11,787 nt of DNA from Bdellovibrionaceae bacterium UBA2351 (GTDB taxonomy: Bacteria; Bdellovibrionota; Bdellovibrionia; Bdellovibrionales; Bdellovibrionaceae). The position numbers and the translations under genes are program-made. The first letter of the stretch is position 1. The number at the start of each line of letters is the position of its first letter. The stretch covers positions 1 to 11,787 of the forward strand of contig DDTZ01000210.1 in assembly GCA_002344565.1 (NCBI GenBank), given 5' to 3'. This document shows, piece by piece, positions 1 to 5,427 of the stretch. The notes under the pieces were generated by a model that searched no databases, was not told where the DNA came from, and saw nothing but the letters and a program-made list of their open reading frames with translations.

Positions 1-775
1 CGCTGCCTAAGTAGTCTTCGGCCGGGGTGTTGATGAAAAAAGGAACACGACCGGCTTGGCGATCATGAAGTTGTTTTACGATGCTCGGTGATTCTTCAGC
101 TGCCATTTGAGCCCATATTAGTGAGCCAAACAAATACGGGCGATTGCCTTCGGGCCATGTGTGCAAAAACTCGTTGATTTCGAAAATTTTAAAATCACCC
201 AAAGTATCGCTTAGAACAAATGATCTAAGTAATGACTCTTGATAGTTGGATCGCAGACGACCGCCATTTGATAGCTGTGTTTCAAGATAAACTGAAACAC
301 CTTCTTTCCACCAGCGTGGCATCAAACCATTTGGGGAAATAATGGACCCGAAAACAGGACGTAAGTAACGATAAAAACCGCGCGCCCCTTCGAAGGTTAA
401 AATATGAGCATATTCATGGGCTAAAAGCTCGAACGCCCAATCGCCGTAATCCGCCAAGCTTTCATTCGTATTTGGCAGAACTGGGTAGATCATTATATGG
501 GGATAAGGGATGCGAGTTGCATAGCCATTAGTCAGATCTGTTTTGTCGTTGATCACGACCGTAGTTTTTCTGGGTTTTTGAGTGAAATATGGGTCTAGTG
601 CCTTATACGCGCGCTCCAATGTGCCCGCCATAAAGAAGCCGATGTCCATTTTTTTTTCATCAACTACGACATAAAAATGTGGAGTTTCAATTGTTTTAAA
701 GCGTATACTTGGAGGAACTTCAAAACAATGGGCAATAGCAGCGAAAAATAGAAGTGATAAAAATATTTTAGACAT
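1..775 (-). CDS. Exported HExxH zinc metallopeptidase-like protein (gluzincin / peptidase MA type), 3' end outside window
   Basis: The reading frame is open from ATG at 775 to the window edge (258 codons), so the C-terminus is missing. Residues 1-17 form a signal peptide (hydrophobic stretch IFLSLLFFAAIA). HEYAH at residues 120-124 is an HExxH zinc site with Glu121 as the likely catalytic base. WWKEGVSVYLE at 155-165 places Glu158 about 34 residues later, which fits the third ligand of gluzincin (peptidase MA-like) enzymes. This suggests an exported zinc peptidase acting in the periplasm or outside the cell; activity is inferred. Some related proteins carry a beta-propeller after the peptidase domain, but that part would lie outside the window. 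An in-frame TAA lies two codons upstream of the ATG, so the start is fixed within this frame. There is no normally spaced SD: AAAGG abuts the ATG. A weak minus-strand promoter (TTGATG at 811-806, TATTAC at 790-785) would give an almost leaderless mRNA. The gene diverges from pal. Confidence 0.8.
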   Translation of the reverse strand, partial: MSKIFLSLLFFAAIAHCFEVPPSIRFKTIETPHFYVVVDEKKMDIGFFMAGTLERAYKALDPYFTQKPRKTTVVINDKTDLTNGYATRIPYPHIMIYPVLPNTNESLADYGDWAFELLAHEYAHILTFEGARGFYRYLRPVFGSIISPNGLMPRWWKEGVSVYLETQLSNGGRLRSNYQESLLRSFVLSDTLGDFKIFEINEFLHTWPEGNRPYLFGSLIWAQMAAEESPSIVKQLHDRQAGRVPFFINTPAEDYLGS

Positions 776-817
776 CCTTTAAGGGTAATACCTAAAGCGT
801 TGCAACATCAAACTCGT

Positions 818-845
818 TTGACTTTTAGAAGCCATGCAATAGATT
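818..845 (+). promoter_or_regulatory. Predicted sigma-70 type promoter of the pal operon
   Basis: TTGACT at 818-823 is a 5/6 match to the -35 consensus. TAGATT at 840-845 is a 4/6 match to the -10, with a 16-bp spacer. Transcription would start near 852, leaving a leader of about 28 nt with SD AGGAGA (869-874) five bases before the ATG at 880. Predicted by motif only. Confidence 0.5.
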
Positions 846-879
846 TTAAAGTGACGTTTAGAAACATTAGGAGAAACAA

Positions 880-1407
880 ATGACAACACTGAAAAATGTA
901 ACAAAACTTATCTGTATTTTAGCGATCGCGGTTACTTTTGTTAACTGCCGTGGCAAACAAGAAAAACCAGAAGATGCGACTCCAACTGAATCAACTACCA
1001 CACCGGAAAGTTCTGCTGTTGACTCTGCAGCGATGTCGTTTGATCCATCGGGTTCAGACAGCGGCAAAATCGACGGTTTAAAAACTGTATTTTTTGACTA
1101 CGACAAATCAACTTTGTCTGGCGAAGCTAAAAAAGTGATCGCTGGTAACGTAGAGTGGATGAAAAAGAATGCAAACACCAAAGTACAAATCGAAGGTCAT
1201 TGCGATAACCGCGGTTCAATCGAATACAACGTAGCTTTAGGTGAGCGTCGTGCGAACGCAGTGAAAGACTATATGGCGAGCCTTGGTATTGCTGGTAGCC
1301 GTTTAGCGACAATCAGCTACGGTGAAGAAAAACCTCTAGTGTCTTCTGAAAATGAAAATGCTTGGAAGAAAAACAGAAGAGCGAACTTCGTTCCGTCTTC
1401 TATGTAA
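880..1407 (+). CDS. pal: Peptidoglycan-associated lipoprotein Pal (OmpA-like domain)
   Basis: Pal anchors the outer membrane to peptidoglycan and is the outer-membrane end of the Tol-Pal constriction machinery. The 175-residue product has a signal peptide (residues 1-22) ending in FVNC, with Cys23 as the lipidated residue. A Ser/Thr/Pro/Glu-rich linker covers roughly 26-60, and an OmpA-C domain covers about 66-172. The domain carries FFDYDKS (71-77), EGHCDNRGSIEYN (105-117) and LGERRANAVKDY (120-131). Asp109 and Arg124 match the diaminopimelate-binding Asp/Arg pair of this family. KNRRA near the end is also typical. Length and architecture are normal for Pal. The ATG at 880 has SD AGGAGA with 5-nt spacing. 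It is the first gene of a three-lipoprotein operon; the next ATG is 8 nt after its stop. Asn at the -1 position of the lipobox is unusual, since Gly/Ala/Ser is usual. tolQRA are not in the window. Confidence 0.93.
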   Translation: MTTLKNVTKLICILAIAVTFVNCRGKQEKPEDATPTESTTTPESSAVDSAAMSFDPSGSDSGKIDGLKTVFFDYDKSTLSGEAKKVIAGNVEWMKKNANTKVQIEGHCDNRGSIEYNVALGERRANAVKDYMASLGIAGSRLATISYGEEKPLVSSENENAWKKNRRANFVPSSM

Positions 1408-1415
1408 TGTAGGTA

Positions 1416-1724
1416 ATGATTAAAAGTTTATTTTTAATCAGTTTAGTTAGTCTTTTTACCATCGGATGCCAAACCGTTGAACCTCCTCTTGAGGAATGGG
1501 TCATGGCAAGAGCGGCTTACGAAGCCGCTCGTTCTGTTCAGGCGGCCAAATACTCTCCGGGGTTTTGGCATCAAGCCGAAGAGTCTTATAAAAAAGCACG
1601 TATTTTGTATAAAGAAGAAAGCTACGATGAAGCCAAGGTTGAGTTTAACGCGGCCAGAAGAGCGGCAGAAAAAGCGGAAAACTCGGCCCGTTTGAAACGT
1701 CAGCAAAGCGGAGAAGTATTATGA
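1416..1724 (+). CDS. DUF4398 domain lipoprotein
   Basis: The 102-residue product starts with a lipoprotein signal peptide (lipobox TIGC, Cys18) followed by Gln, which should route it to the outer membrane. Residues 26-95 form two amphipathic alpha-helices rich in Ala, Glu, Lys and Arg (RAAYEAARSV, AEESYKKARILY, YDEAKVEFNAARRAAEKA). This is the pattern of the DUF4398 family, a helical-hairpin, TPR-like domain found in envelope lipoproteins often near OmpA/Pal genes. Its biochemical role is unknown; a scaffold role beside Pal is inferred from position. It starts 8 nt after the pal stop with only a short AGG before the ATG, so translation probably depends on coupling to pal. Its stop overlaps the next gene's start in ATGA (1721-1724). 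Confidence 0.85.
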   Translation: MIKSLFLISLVSLFTIGCQTVEPPLEEWVMARAAYEAARSVQAAKYSPGFWHQAEESYKKARILYKEESYDEAKVEFNAARRAAEKAENSARLKRQQSGEVL

Positions 1725-2389
1725 GAAATTTAGCATTAGGTTTAGCGGTATCTATGATGATCACGGGTTGCTTGAAAACTCGCAGTGACGTTAAAGACGG
1801 CGAGACTAAACAAGTAATGGCTCAGCAAGTGACAACGCTTCAACGTACTAATGCGGATACGGCAAATCGTATCGCTGAATTAGAGCAAGAAATTCGTGAA
1901 ATGAATGGGAAAGTAGAAGTTCTCGAAAATAAATTAAGCCGTCAAAATCCGGAGTCTGAAAAACAGTTGAAATCTATGAACGATCAAGTGAACGAAGCTA
2001 ATAAAAAATTAGCGGTTTACCAAGAGGAGCTTGTTAAGCAGGAAGCGATCGTTAAACAGCTGACTCAAGAAGTTGAATCCATGAAGTCTGAAGCTGCCTC
2101 GGCCAAAGCGGCTCAAAAAGAAGAAGAAAAGAAAACCCCTCTTCAGTTAGCGGATGAACATTTTAAGCAAAATGATTGGAAGAAAGCGATCATCCAATAT
2201 CAAAAATATCGTGATGAAAATCCTAAAGGTAAAAAAGTAGCTGAAAGTACATACCGTATTGCCTACGCGTTCGCCGAACTTGGTATGAAGGAAGAAGCGA
2301 AAACGTTCTACGAAGAAGTAATTGCTAAATTTCCAGCGTCTCCGGAAGCAAAGAAAGCTAAGGCTAAAATCAAAGCGATTAAGAAATAG
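1721..2389 (+). CDS. cpoB: CpoB/YbgF-like lipoprotein (coiled coil + TPR)
   Basis: CpoB (YbgF) belongs to the Tol-Pal system. In E. coli it couples peptidoglycan synthesis by PBP1B to outer-membrane constriction. The 222-residue product has a lipoprotein signal peptide (MITGC, Cys17). A long heptad-rich coiled coil spans about 30-135, and TPR-like repeats span about 140-222 (PLQLADEHFKQNDWKKAIIQ, then YRIAYAFAELGMKEEAKTFY). The order coiled coil then TPR, and the position after pal, match CpoB. E. coli CpoB is a soluble periplasmic protein, whereas this one is predicted to be lipid-anchored, and its TPR part is short. The start overlaps the DUF4398 stop by 4 nt (ATGA), so the two are translationally coupled. 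Low-complexity Lys/Ala runs fill the linker (125-138) and the C-terminus. Orthology to cpoB rests on architecture and context. Confidence 0.8.
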   Translation: MRNLALGLAVSMMITGCLKTRSDVKDGETKQVMAQQVTTLQRTNADTANRIAELEQEIREMNGKVEVLENKLSRQNPESEKQLKSMNDQVNEANKKLAVYQEELVKQEAIVKQLTQEVESMKSEAASAKAAQKEEEKKTPLQLADEHFKQNDWKKAIIQYQKYRDENPKGKKVAESTYRIAYAFAELGMKEEAKTFYEEVIAKFPASPEAKKAKAKIKAIKK

Positions 2390-2446
2390 TCTCCCCCTGC
2401 TTCGTTTCGCTGGTGGTGTATTTCAATTTTTGTCACTGTCTCAGAC

Positions 2447-2455
2447 TGGTATAAA
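2447..2455 (+). promoter_or_regulatory. Extended -10 promoter (TGG-TATAAA) before the anchored-protein gene
   Basis: TG at 2447-2448, one base, then TATAAA at 2450-2455 fits the extended -10 (TGn-TATAAT) pattern, which can work with a poor -35. TTGTCA at 2430-2435 is present but only 14 bp upstream. The expected start is near 2462, giving a leader of about 80 nt that would contain the hairpin at 2517-2538. Confidence 0.45.
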
Positions 2456-2482
2456 AATGTGTCTCTCTGTGATACACATTTT
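2454..2482. repeat. Perfect 9-bp inverted repeat over the -10/start region
   Basis: AAAATGTGT (2454-2462) and ACACATTTT (2474-2482) are exact reverse complements around an 11-nt centre. The left arm overlaps the extended -10 element. It could be a repressor operator. In read-through RNA from the pal operon it could instead be a weak terminator, with U residues in the right arm. No other terminator was seen after the CpoB-like gene (2390-2453). Confidence 0.5.
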
Positions 2483-2501
2483 GCCTCAGCTCGACTAGAA
2501 C

Positions 2502-2518
2502 TTGGCACTCTTAATGCT
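2502..2518 (+). promoter_or_regulatory. Sigma-54-like -24/-12 element
   Basis: The sequence reads TTGGCAC, five bases, then ATGCT. GG (2504-2505) and GC (2516-2517) are separated by exactly 10 nt, as sigma-54 promoters require, and the -24 half matches TGGCAC fully. The predicted start is near 2529, which leaves a leader of about 13 nt holding only the SD. No enhancer site was identified, so this is a motif-level call. Confidence 0.45.
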
Positions 2519-2538
2519 CCTCTTATCCGTAAGAGGAG
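2517..2538 (+). promoter_or_regulatory. Hairpin that sequesters the Shine-Dalgarno
   Basis: CTCCTCTTA (2517-2525) pairs perfectly with TAAGAGGAG (2530-2538) around the tetraloop TCCG, which belongs to the UNCG class. The right arm is the SD (GAGGAG) for the ATG at 2542. A 9-bp stem with no mismatch would hide the ribosome site in any transcript that starts upstream of 2517. It is not followed by a U-tract, so a terminator is unlikely. Confidence 0.65.
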
Positions 2539-2541
2539 TTT

Positions 2542-3603
2542 ATGTTTTTCAAGGATTACAAATTAGAAGTCTTAATAGGTTCAACATTAGCGCTGGTTTC
2601 AGTCTATATGTTCTATCAATTAATGACTATTAAGCCTAGAAACGTAAACCCAGCCGATAAAATCTCGTTTGAAATGGCTCGTCCCCAGACGGACATCGCT
2701 AATGAATTTAGCTTAGATGGCCGTGAGATCGATTCACGATTTGAAAATCCATTCGTTAAAAAAGACTTGGGTAAACACGCTGACAAAAAGAATGTTAAAC
2801 CTAATTTAGTACCTATCCAAAAGAAAGCTGCCGAAGCGAAAAAAGACACAGCTAAAAAAGACGATGATAAGAAAAAGGGTATGCAAGTAAAAGTAGTTCC
2901 AAGAGACCAGCAACCACGCATGAATTCAGAACCTGATTCAAATTATAATCAGCGTATGAATGCTCAGTCAGGAAGTGGAAATGAAAACAAGCAAAATGAA
3001 GATCCTAAGAAAGAGAAAGAAAAAACGAACAAACGCAGTATCTCTGAATTTGTGGATTTATTAAGTGATCCTAAAACAGAACGTATTGGGCAGCTTGTAT
3101 CTGCCATCAAAAATGGTGAAATCGAGCAAAGTGAACTGTATGATTTTTTAGGTAAGATGCTAAGTTCAGACAAAGCTAAAGTTCAGTCGGTAGGTATTTA
3201 TTTAGCCTATTACGCTCCTACGTATCAAACATTCCGCTTAGTAGCGATGAATCAAGAAACGATGAGCGCTGAAGTAAAGACATATTCAGATCAATTTTTG
3301 AATTCGTTCAGCCAAGCTGAAAAATTACCTGTATTAGCGCAAGCGTTGCAGTCAAATGACCTAAAAGTAGTTGTCAAAGCGGGTGAAGTCATTATTTTAG
3401 GATTGCAAAATATCAAAAATGGCCAAACGATAGATTATGGCGCGCGCAGTAACAGAGGAACAAATGAGATCAAATCTTCCAGCTTTTTGGATTACTTTTT
3501 ACCAATCGCTGAAGTACTTAAATCTAGCCAAAATCAGACTATTGCAAGCCTTGGCTCGGCACTTTCACAGCAATTATCTTCGATCGCCTCAAACACCCCT
3601 TAA
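2542..3603 (+). CDS. Membrane-anchored protein with Lys-rich linker, unknown family
   Basis: I do not recognise this 353-residue protein. It has a short cytoplasmic N-terminus (MFFKDYKLEV) and one hydrophobic segment at about 9-28 (VLIGSTLALVSVYMFYQLM) that looks like an uncleaved anchor. Residues 73-165 are a disordered, highly charged linker rich in Lys, Asp, Gln and Asn (for example KKDTAKKDDDKKKG). The C-terminal part (166-353) is predicted helical. This pattern suggests an inner-membrane anchored protein whose C-terminal domain sits in the periplasm, but topology is inferred. The ATG at 2542 has a strong SD (GAGGAG, 2533-2538) sitting in a perfect hairpin. The last 140 nt appear to overlap the next gene in another frame. 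Shared expression with the downstream outer-membrane protein is likely, since there is no gap. Confidence 0.8.
   Translation: MFFKDYKLEVLIGSTLALVSVYMFYQLMTIKPRNVNPADKISFEMARPQTDIANEFSLDGREIDSRFENPFVKKDLGKHADKKNVKPNLVPIQKKAAEAKKDTAKKDDDKKKGMQVKVVPRDQQPRMNSEPDSNYNQRMNAQSGSGNENKQNEDPKKEKEKTNKRSISEFVDLLSDPKTERIGQLVSAIKNGEIEQSELYDFLGKMLSSDKAKVQSVGIYLAYYAPTYQTFRLVAMNQETMSAEVKTYSDQFLNSFSQAEKLPVLAQALQSNDLKVVVKAGEVIILGLQNIKNGQTIDYGARSNRGTNEIKSSSFLDYFLPIAEVLKSSQNQTIASLGSALSQQLSSIASNTP
3455..3459 (+). promoter_or_regulatory. Ribosome binding site supporting the ATG at 3464
   Basis: GAGGA lies 4 nt before ATG 3464, inside the upstream coding sequence. It is the only good SD among the possible starts of the beta-barrel gene; TTG 3542, TTG 3551 and ATG 3617 have none. 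It could be fortuitous, because it also encodes Arg-Gly of the upstream protein. Confidence 0.4.
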
Positions 3604-4324
3604 CATAATAGTTGCGATGGCACTCTTGTTACTCGCAGCCCCCAGTTTTGCTTATTTAAAATTACCTAATGGTTTGGATTCTGACGAACGAAAATCAGTT
3701 ATGAAATCAATCGGGTTTGCTGGTACTACGAAATATGTTTCTAATGGTTATATGCTGGGTGGATACGATGGCATCGAGTTTTCATCACAGTTAGAATCGA
3801 TTTCTTTTTCCGACGTAAATCATCTCAGCATGACCGCCATCGATCAGCAAAATCAGGTACTGACGAGATTAGGGCTTGCCAAAGGTTTTTACCATAACCT
3901 CGAAATTTCACTGCAATTTATTCCGTTCTTTTTACAAACAGAAATGTCGGGCTATAGTGGCTCTATCAAATACTCGATGTACGAAGATGAAAATATACCC
4001 GTGACTATTGATGTACTTCTTCATGGCGGTGGAATTAATTTTGGAAATTTATTAGGTATACAAAGCGCAGGAATGGATTTTATCGTAAATTACTATAAAA
4101 AGTATTGGTCGTTCTATGCGGGTTTCGGGCAAACACGCATCATTGGAACCTTCATTGGTGGTAACAACGGTCTTACTGAAGATAATCAAACGGCAACGGA
4201 AGACTTGGGGCAGAATCGCGTATTTGCTGGGATGTCTTATGATTTTCAAACGTTTCAATTAGGTCTGCAGGCCGAACGTTTCTATGAAACTACCGGTATC
4301 GTTAAAATCGGAAAACGTTTCTAA
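3464..4324 (+). CDS. Outer-membrane beta-barrel protein (start uncertain)
   Basis: The mature part looks like a small outer-membrane barrel. A signal peptide core (NIIVAMALLLLAAPSFA) is followed by amphipathic, aromatic- and Gly-rich strands such as YNHLEISLQF-like segments, YWSFYAGFGQ and TFQLGLQAERFYET. The chain ends in KIGKRF, and a terminal Phe is the classic signal for BAM-dependent barrel insertion. No named family is recognised. The start is unclear. ATG 3464 has an SD but gives a leader of over 60 residues and overlaps the upstream gene by 140 nt. TTG 3551 gives a normal-looking signal peptide with Arg residues (53-nt overlap) but has no SD. ATG 3617, just after the upstream stop, gives a 12-residue leader with no charge, which looks too short. 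The mature protein is the same in all cases. Transcription likely continues to the terminator at 4518-4556 or stops earlier without a visible signal. Confidence 0.75.
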   Translation: MRSNLPAFWITFYQSLKYLNLAKIRLLQALARHFHSNYLRSPQTPLNIIVAMALLLLAAPSFAYLKLPNGLDSDERKSVMKSIGFAGTTKYVSNGYMLGGYDGIEFSSQLESISFSDVNHLSMTAIDQQNQVLTRLGLAKGFYHNLEISLQFIPFFLQTEMSGYSGSIKYSMYEDENIPVTIDVLLHGGGINFGNLLGIQSAGMDFIVNYYKKYWSFYAGFGQTRIIGTFIGGNNGLTEDNQTATEDLGQNRVFAGMSYDFQTFQLGLQAERFYETTGIVKIGKRF

Positions 4325-4337
4325 TTGAGAATCTCAA
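4325..4337. repeat. Short palindrome right after the barrel gene stop
   Basis: TTGAGA-A-TCTCAA is a perfect dyad with a single central base. It cannot fold as an RNA hairpin without losing pairs, so a DNA-binding site is more likely than a terminator. Nothing else supports function. Confidence 0.3.
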
Positions 4338-4396
4338 ATTAGCGCGTAAACACTATTTTCACCGCGTGGGCACGAAATGTCCAAGGCTTGGCACTC

Positions 4397-4421
4397 GTGA
4401 TTAATTTCACTTAATAGTGAA
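4397..4421. promoter_or_regulatory. Dyad cluster upstream of the sigma-54-like promoter
   Basis: GTGA (4397), TCAC (4407) and GTGA (4417) occur exactly 10 bp apart. The second pair sits in the perfect inverted repeat TTCACT-TAAT-AGTGAA (4406-4421). Another dyad, CGTG-GG-CACG, lies at 4365-4374. Same-face spacing of half-sites suggests a regulator site 45-65 bp upstream of the predicted start near 4464. The regulator is unknown. Confidence 0.35.
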
Positions 4422-4436
4422 TCTAGAGCCTTCGCG

Positions 4437-4453
4437 TTGGTACTGCCGTTGCA
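4437..4453 (+). promoter_or_regulatory. Sigma-54-like promoter of the putative small RNA
   Basis: TTGGTAC, five bases, then TTGCA: GG (4439-4440) and GC (4451-4452) are 10 nt apart. The -12 half is perfect and the -24 half differs from TGGCAC by one base. The start would be near 4464. No well-spaced sigma-70 pair was found in the same stretch (TACTAT at 4455-4460 lacks a -35). Confidence 0.5.
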
Positions 4454-4463
4454 ATACTATAGA

Positions 4464-4552
4464 GACAGAAGCGGCCACAAAGTCTTTCCCCCCAAAGACG
4501 GTCCTTCTATCCCCCTGAAAACCCAGCTTTCCCCCAAGCTGGGTTTTTTCTT
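4464..4552 (+). ncRNA. Putative small RNA with three C-rich tracts
   Basis: Between the sigma-54-like promoter and the strong terminator lie about 90 nt with no credible reading frame. The RNA would fold a first hairpin, GTCTTT-CCCCCC-AAAGAC (4482-4499), with a loop of six C. A single-stranded CCCCC (4511-4515) follows, then the terminator hairpin with loop TCCCCC (4530-4535). C-rich unpaired tracts are a known way for bacterial small RNAs to pair with G-rich SDs (for example RsaE-type and C-rich-loop RNAs). The U-rich tail would suit Hfq binding if Hfq is present. The alternative is that this is only the 3' UTR of the upstream barrel gene. Confidence 0.5.
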
Positions 4553-4556
4553 TTCT
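4518..4556 (+). terminator. Strong intrinsic terminator
   Basis: AAAACCCAGCTT pairs perfectly with AAGCTGGGTTTT (12 bp, loop TCCCCC at 4530-4535), followed by a T-rich tract through 4556. It closes the plus-strand transcript and lies 8 bp from the stop of the convergent astacin gene. On the minus strand only four T follow the stem, so it would be weaker in that direction. Confidence 0.9.
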
Positions 4557-4564
4557 TGGGTAGA

Positions 4565-5359
4565 CTACCTAGCTCCATATATTTTTTGAATTAAGGTTTG
4601 ATCCCCAATGCTTAGGGTTGTCGCATGGCCCATGATGGATGCGAACGTTTCAAAACCTGGGCGAGGAACCATAATCAGTTTTCCATTTACACTATAAGCA
4701 CCATTCCAATAGTGCATGATCGAATAGAAATCATAAGGTCCACTATTGTCCATCGCGCCTAAAGATAGCTTATCGTAAGAATACGCCATGTCCCCGGCAT
4801 TTTCAGGAAACACTTGAATGTAGGTGTCGCGATCAGGTCGCTGATGTTCATGCATTAATCCAAGCACGTGACCAAGCTCATGTAGAAGAGAAACAGAATT
4901 CCAGCACCAGTCAGCGGCGAAATTAAATACGCGTTCACCACCAGAAGCCCCCGCGCCCAATTCAGTCCAGCAACGATTAGCTGCTTTAGTATTGGTAACG
5001 TACAAGTAATTGGAATCAAATAGGCCCTTTGTGCGGCAACTGACCTTTGCAACCTTACCCCAAGCTTGGCAGGCTTTATAAAATAAATCCTGGTTGGCTT
5101 TAGAAATATTCGAATGAAACTTAACAGGTACGACGCCCTTCTTCCACGCTTTAGAGGAGTAGGCTTGGAAACCGGAAGCACCCTTCGCCGACAGTTCTGA
5201 AGCATCGATTCGAAAATCACCGTAATCAATGCTTGTACGTTCTTTATCATCTGTTTCGTTCTCGGTAGTCGGACGCTCGGGTGGGTAGCTGATTCCTTTT
5301 TGGCAGGAAATGGCCGTAATACAAATAACCGGGAGTAGGATTAGTTTTAAGTAATTCAT
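4565..5359 (-). CDS. Astacin (M12A) zinc metalloprotease, lipoprotein
   Basis: The 264-residue protein is an astacin-family endopeptidase. HELGHVLGLMHEHQRPDRD (160-178) fits the astacin signature HExxHxxGxxHExxRxDRD, with zinc ligands His160, His164 and His170 and catalytic Glu161. YSIMHY (212-217) is the Met-turn, with Met215 and Tyr217. The catalytic domain begins near residue 66 (AYSSKAWKKGVVPVKF resembles the N-terminus of mature astacins). The leader ends in AISC, so Cys19 is probably lipidated and, with Gln at +2, sent to the outer membrane. Residues 20-65 may be a short prodomain; YGD at 46-48 resembles the FxGD aspartate-switch motif. A cell-envelope or surface protease, possibly used on prey proteins, is inferred. 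ATG 5359 has no clear SD. It follows rfaE2 by 68 nt with no terminator seen, so it may be the operon's last gene. Confidence 0.9.
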   Translation of the reverse strand: MNYLKLILLPVICITAISCQKGISYPPERPTTENETDDKERTSIDYGDFRIDASELSAKGASGFQAYSSKAWKKGVVPVKFHSNISKANQDLFYKACQAWGKVAKVSCRTKGLFDSNYLYVTNTKAANRCWTELGAGASGGERVFNFAADWCWNSVSLLHELGHVLGLMHEHQRPDRDTYIQVFPENAGDMAYSYDKLSLGAMDNSGPYDFYSIMHYWNGAYSVNGKLIMVPRPGFETFASIMGHATTLSIGDQTLIQKIYGAR

Positions 5360-5427
5360 GTTTGTCAGATTAACATGAACGCCTAGAGCCGTCTGCGCGT
5401 CGAAGGTAGTGAATGACTAAACCAGGA

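Noticed and set aside
2517..2538. SD hairpin read as a transcription terminator
   Set aside because: Only TTT follows before the ATG, and the right arm coincides exactly with the ribosome site.
3464..3603. Anchored protein and barrel protein as one frameshifted gene
   Set aside because: The first has a complete, natural-looking C-terminus, and the second has its own signal peptide core and a complete barrel ending in Phe.
4388..4404. Second TTGGCAC as a sigma-54 promoter
   Set aside because: The -24 half is perfect, but the dinucleotide at the required -12 position is TA, not GC.
4855..5250. 131-codon minus-strand reading frame inside the astacin gene
   Set aside because: It lies in another frame of a gene with an intact astacin active site and shows no motif or good ribosome site.
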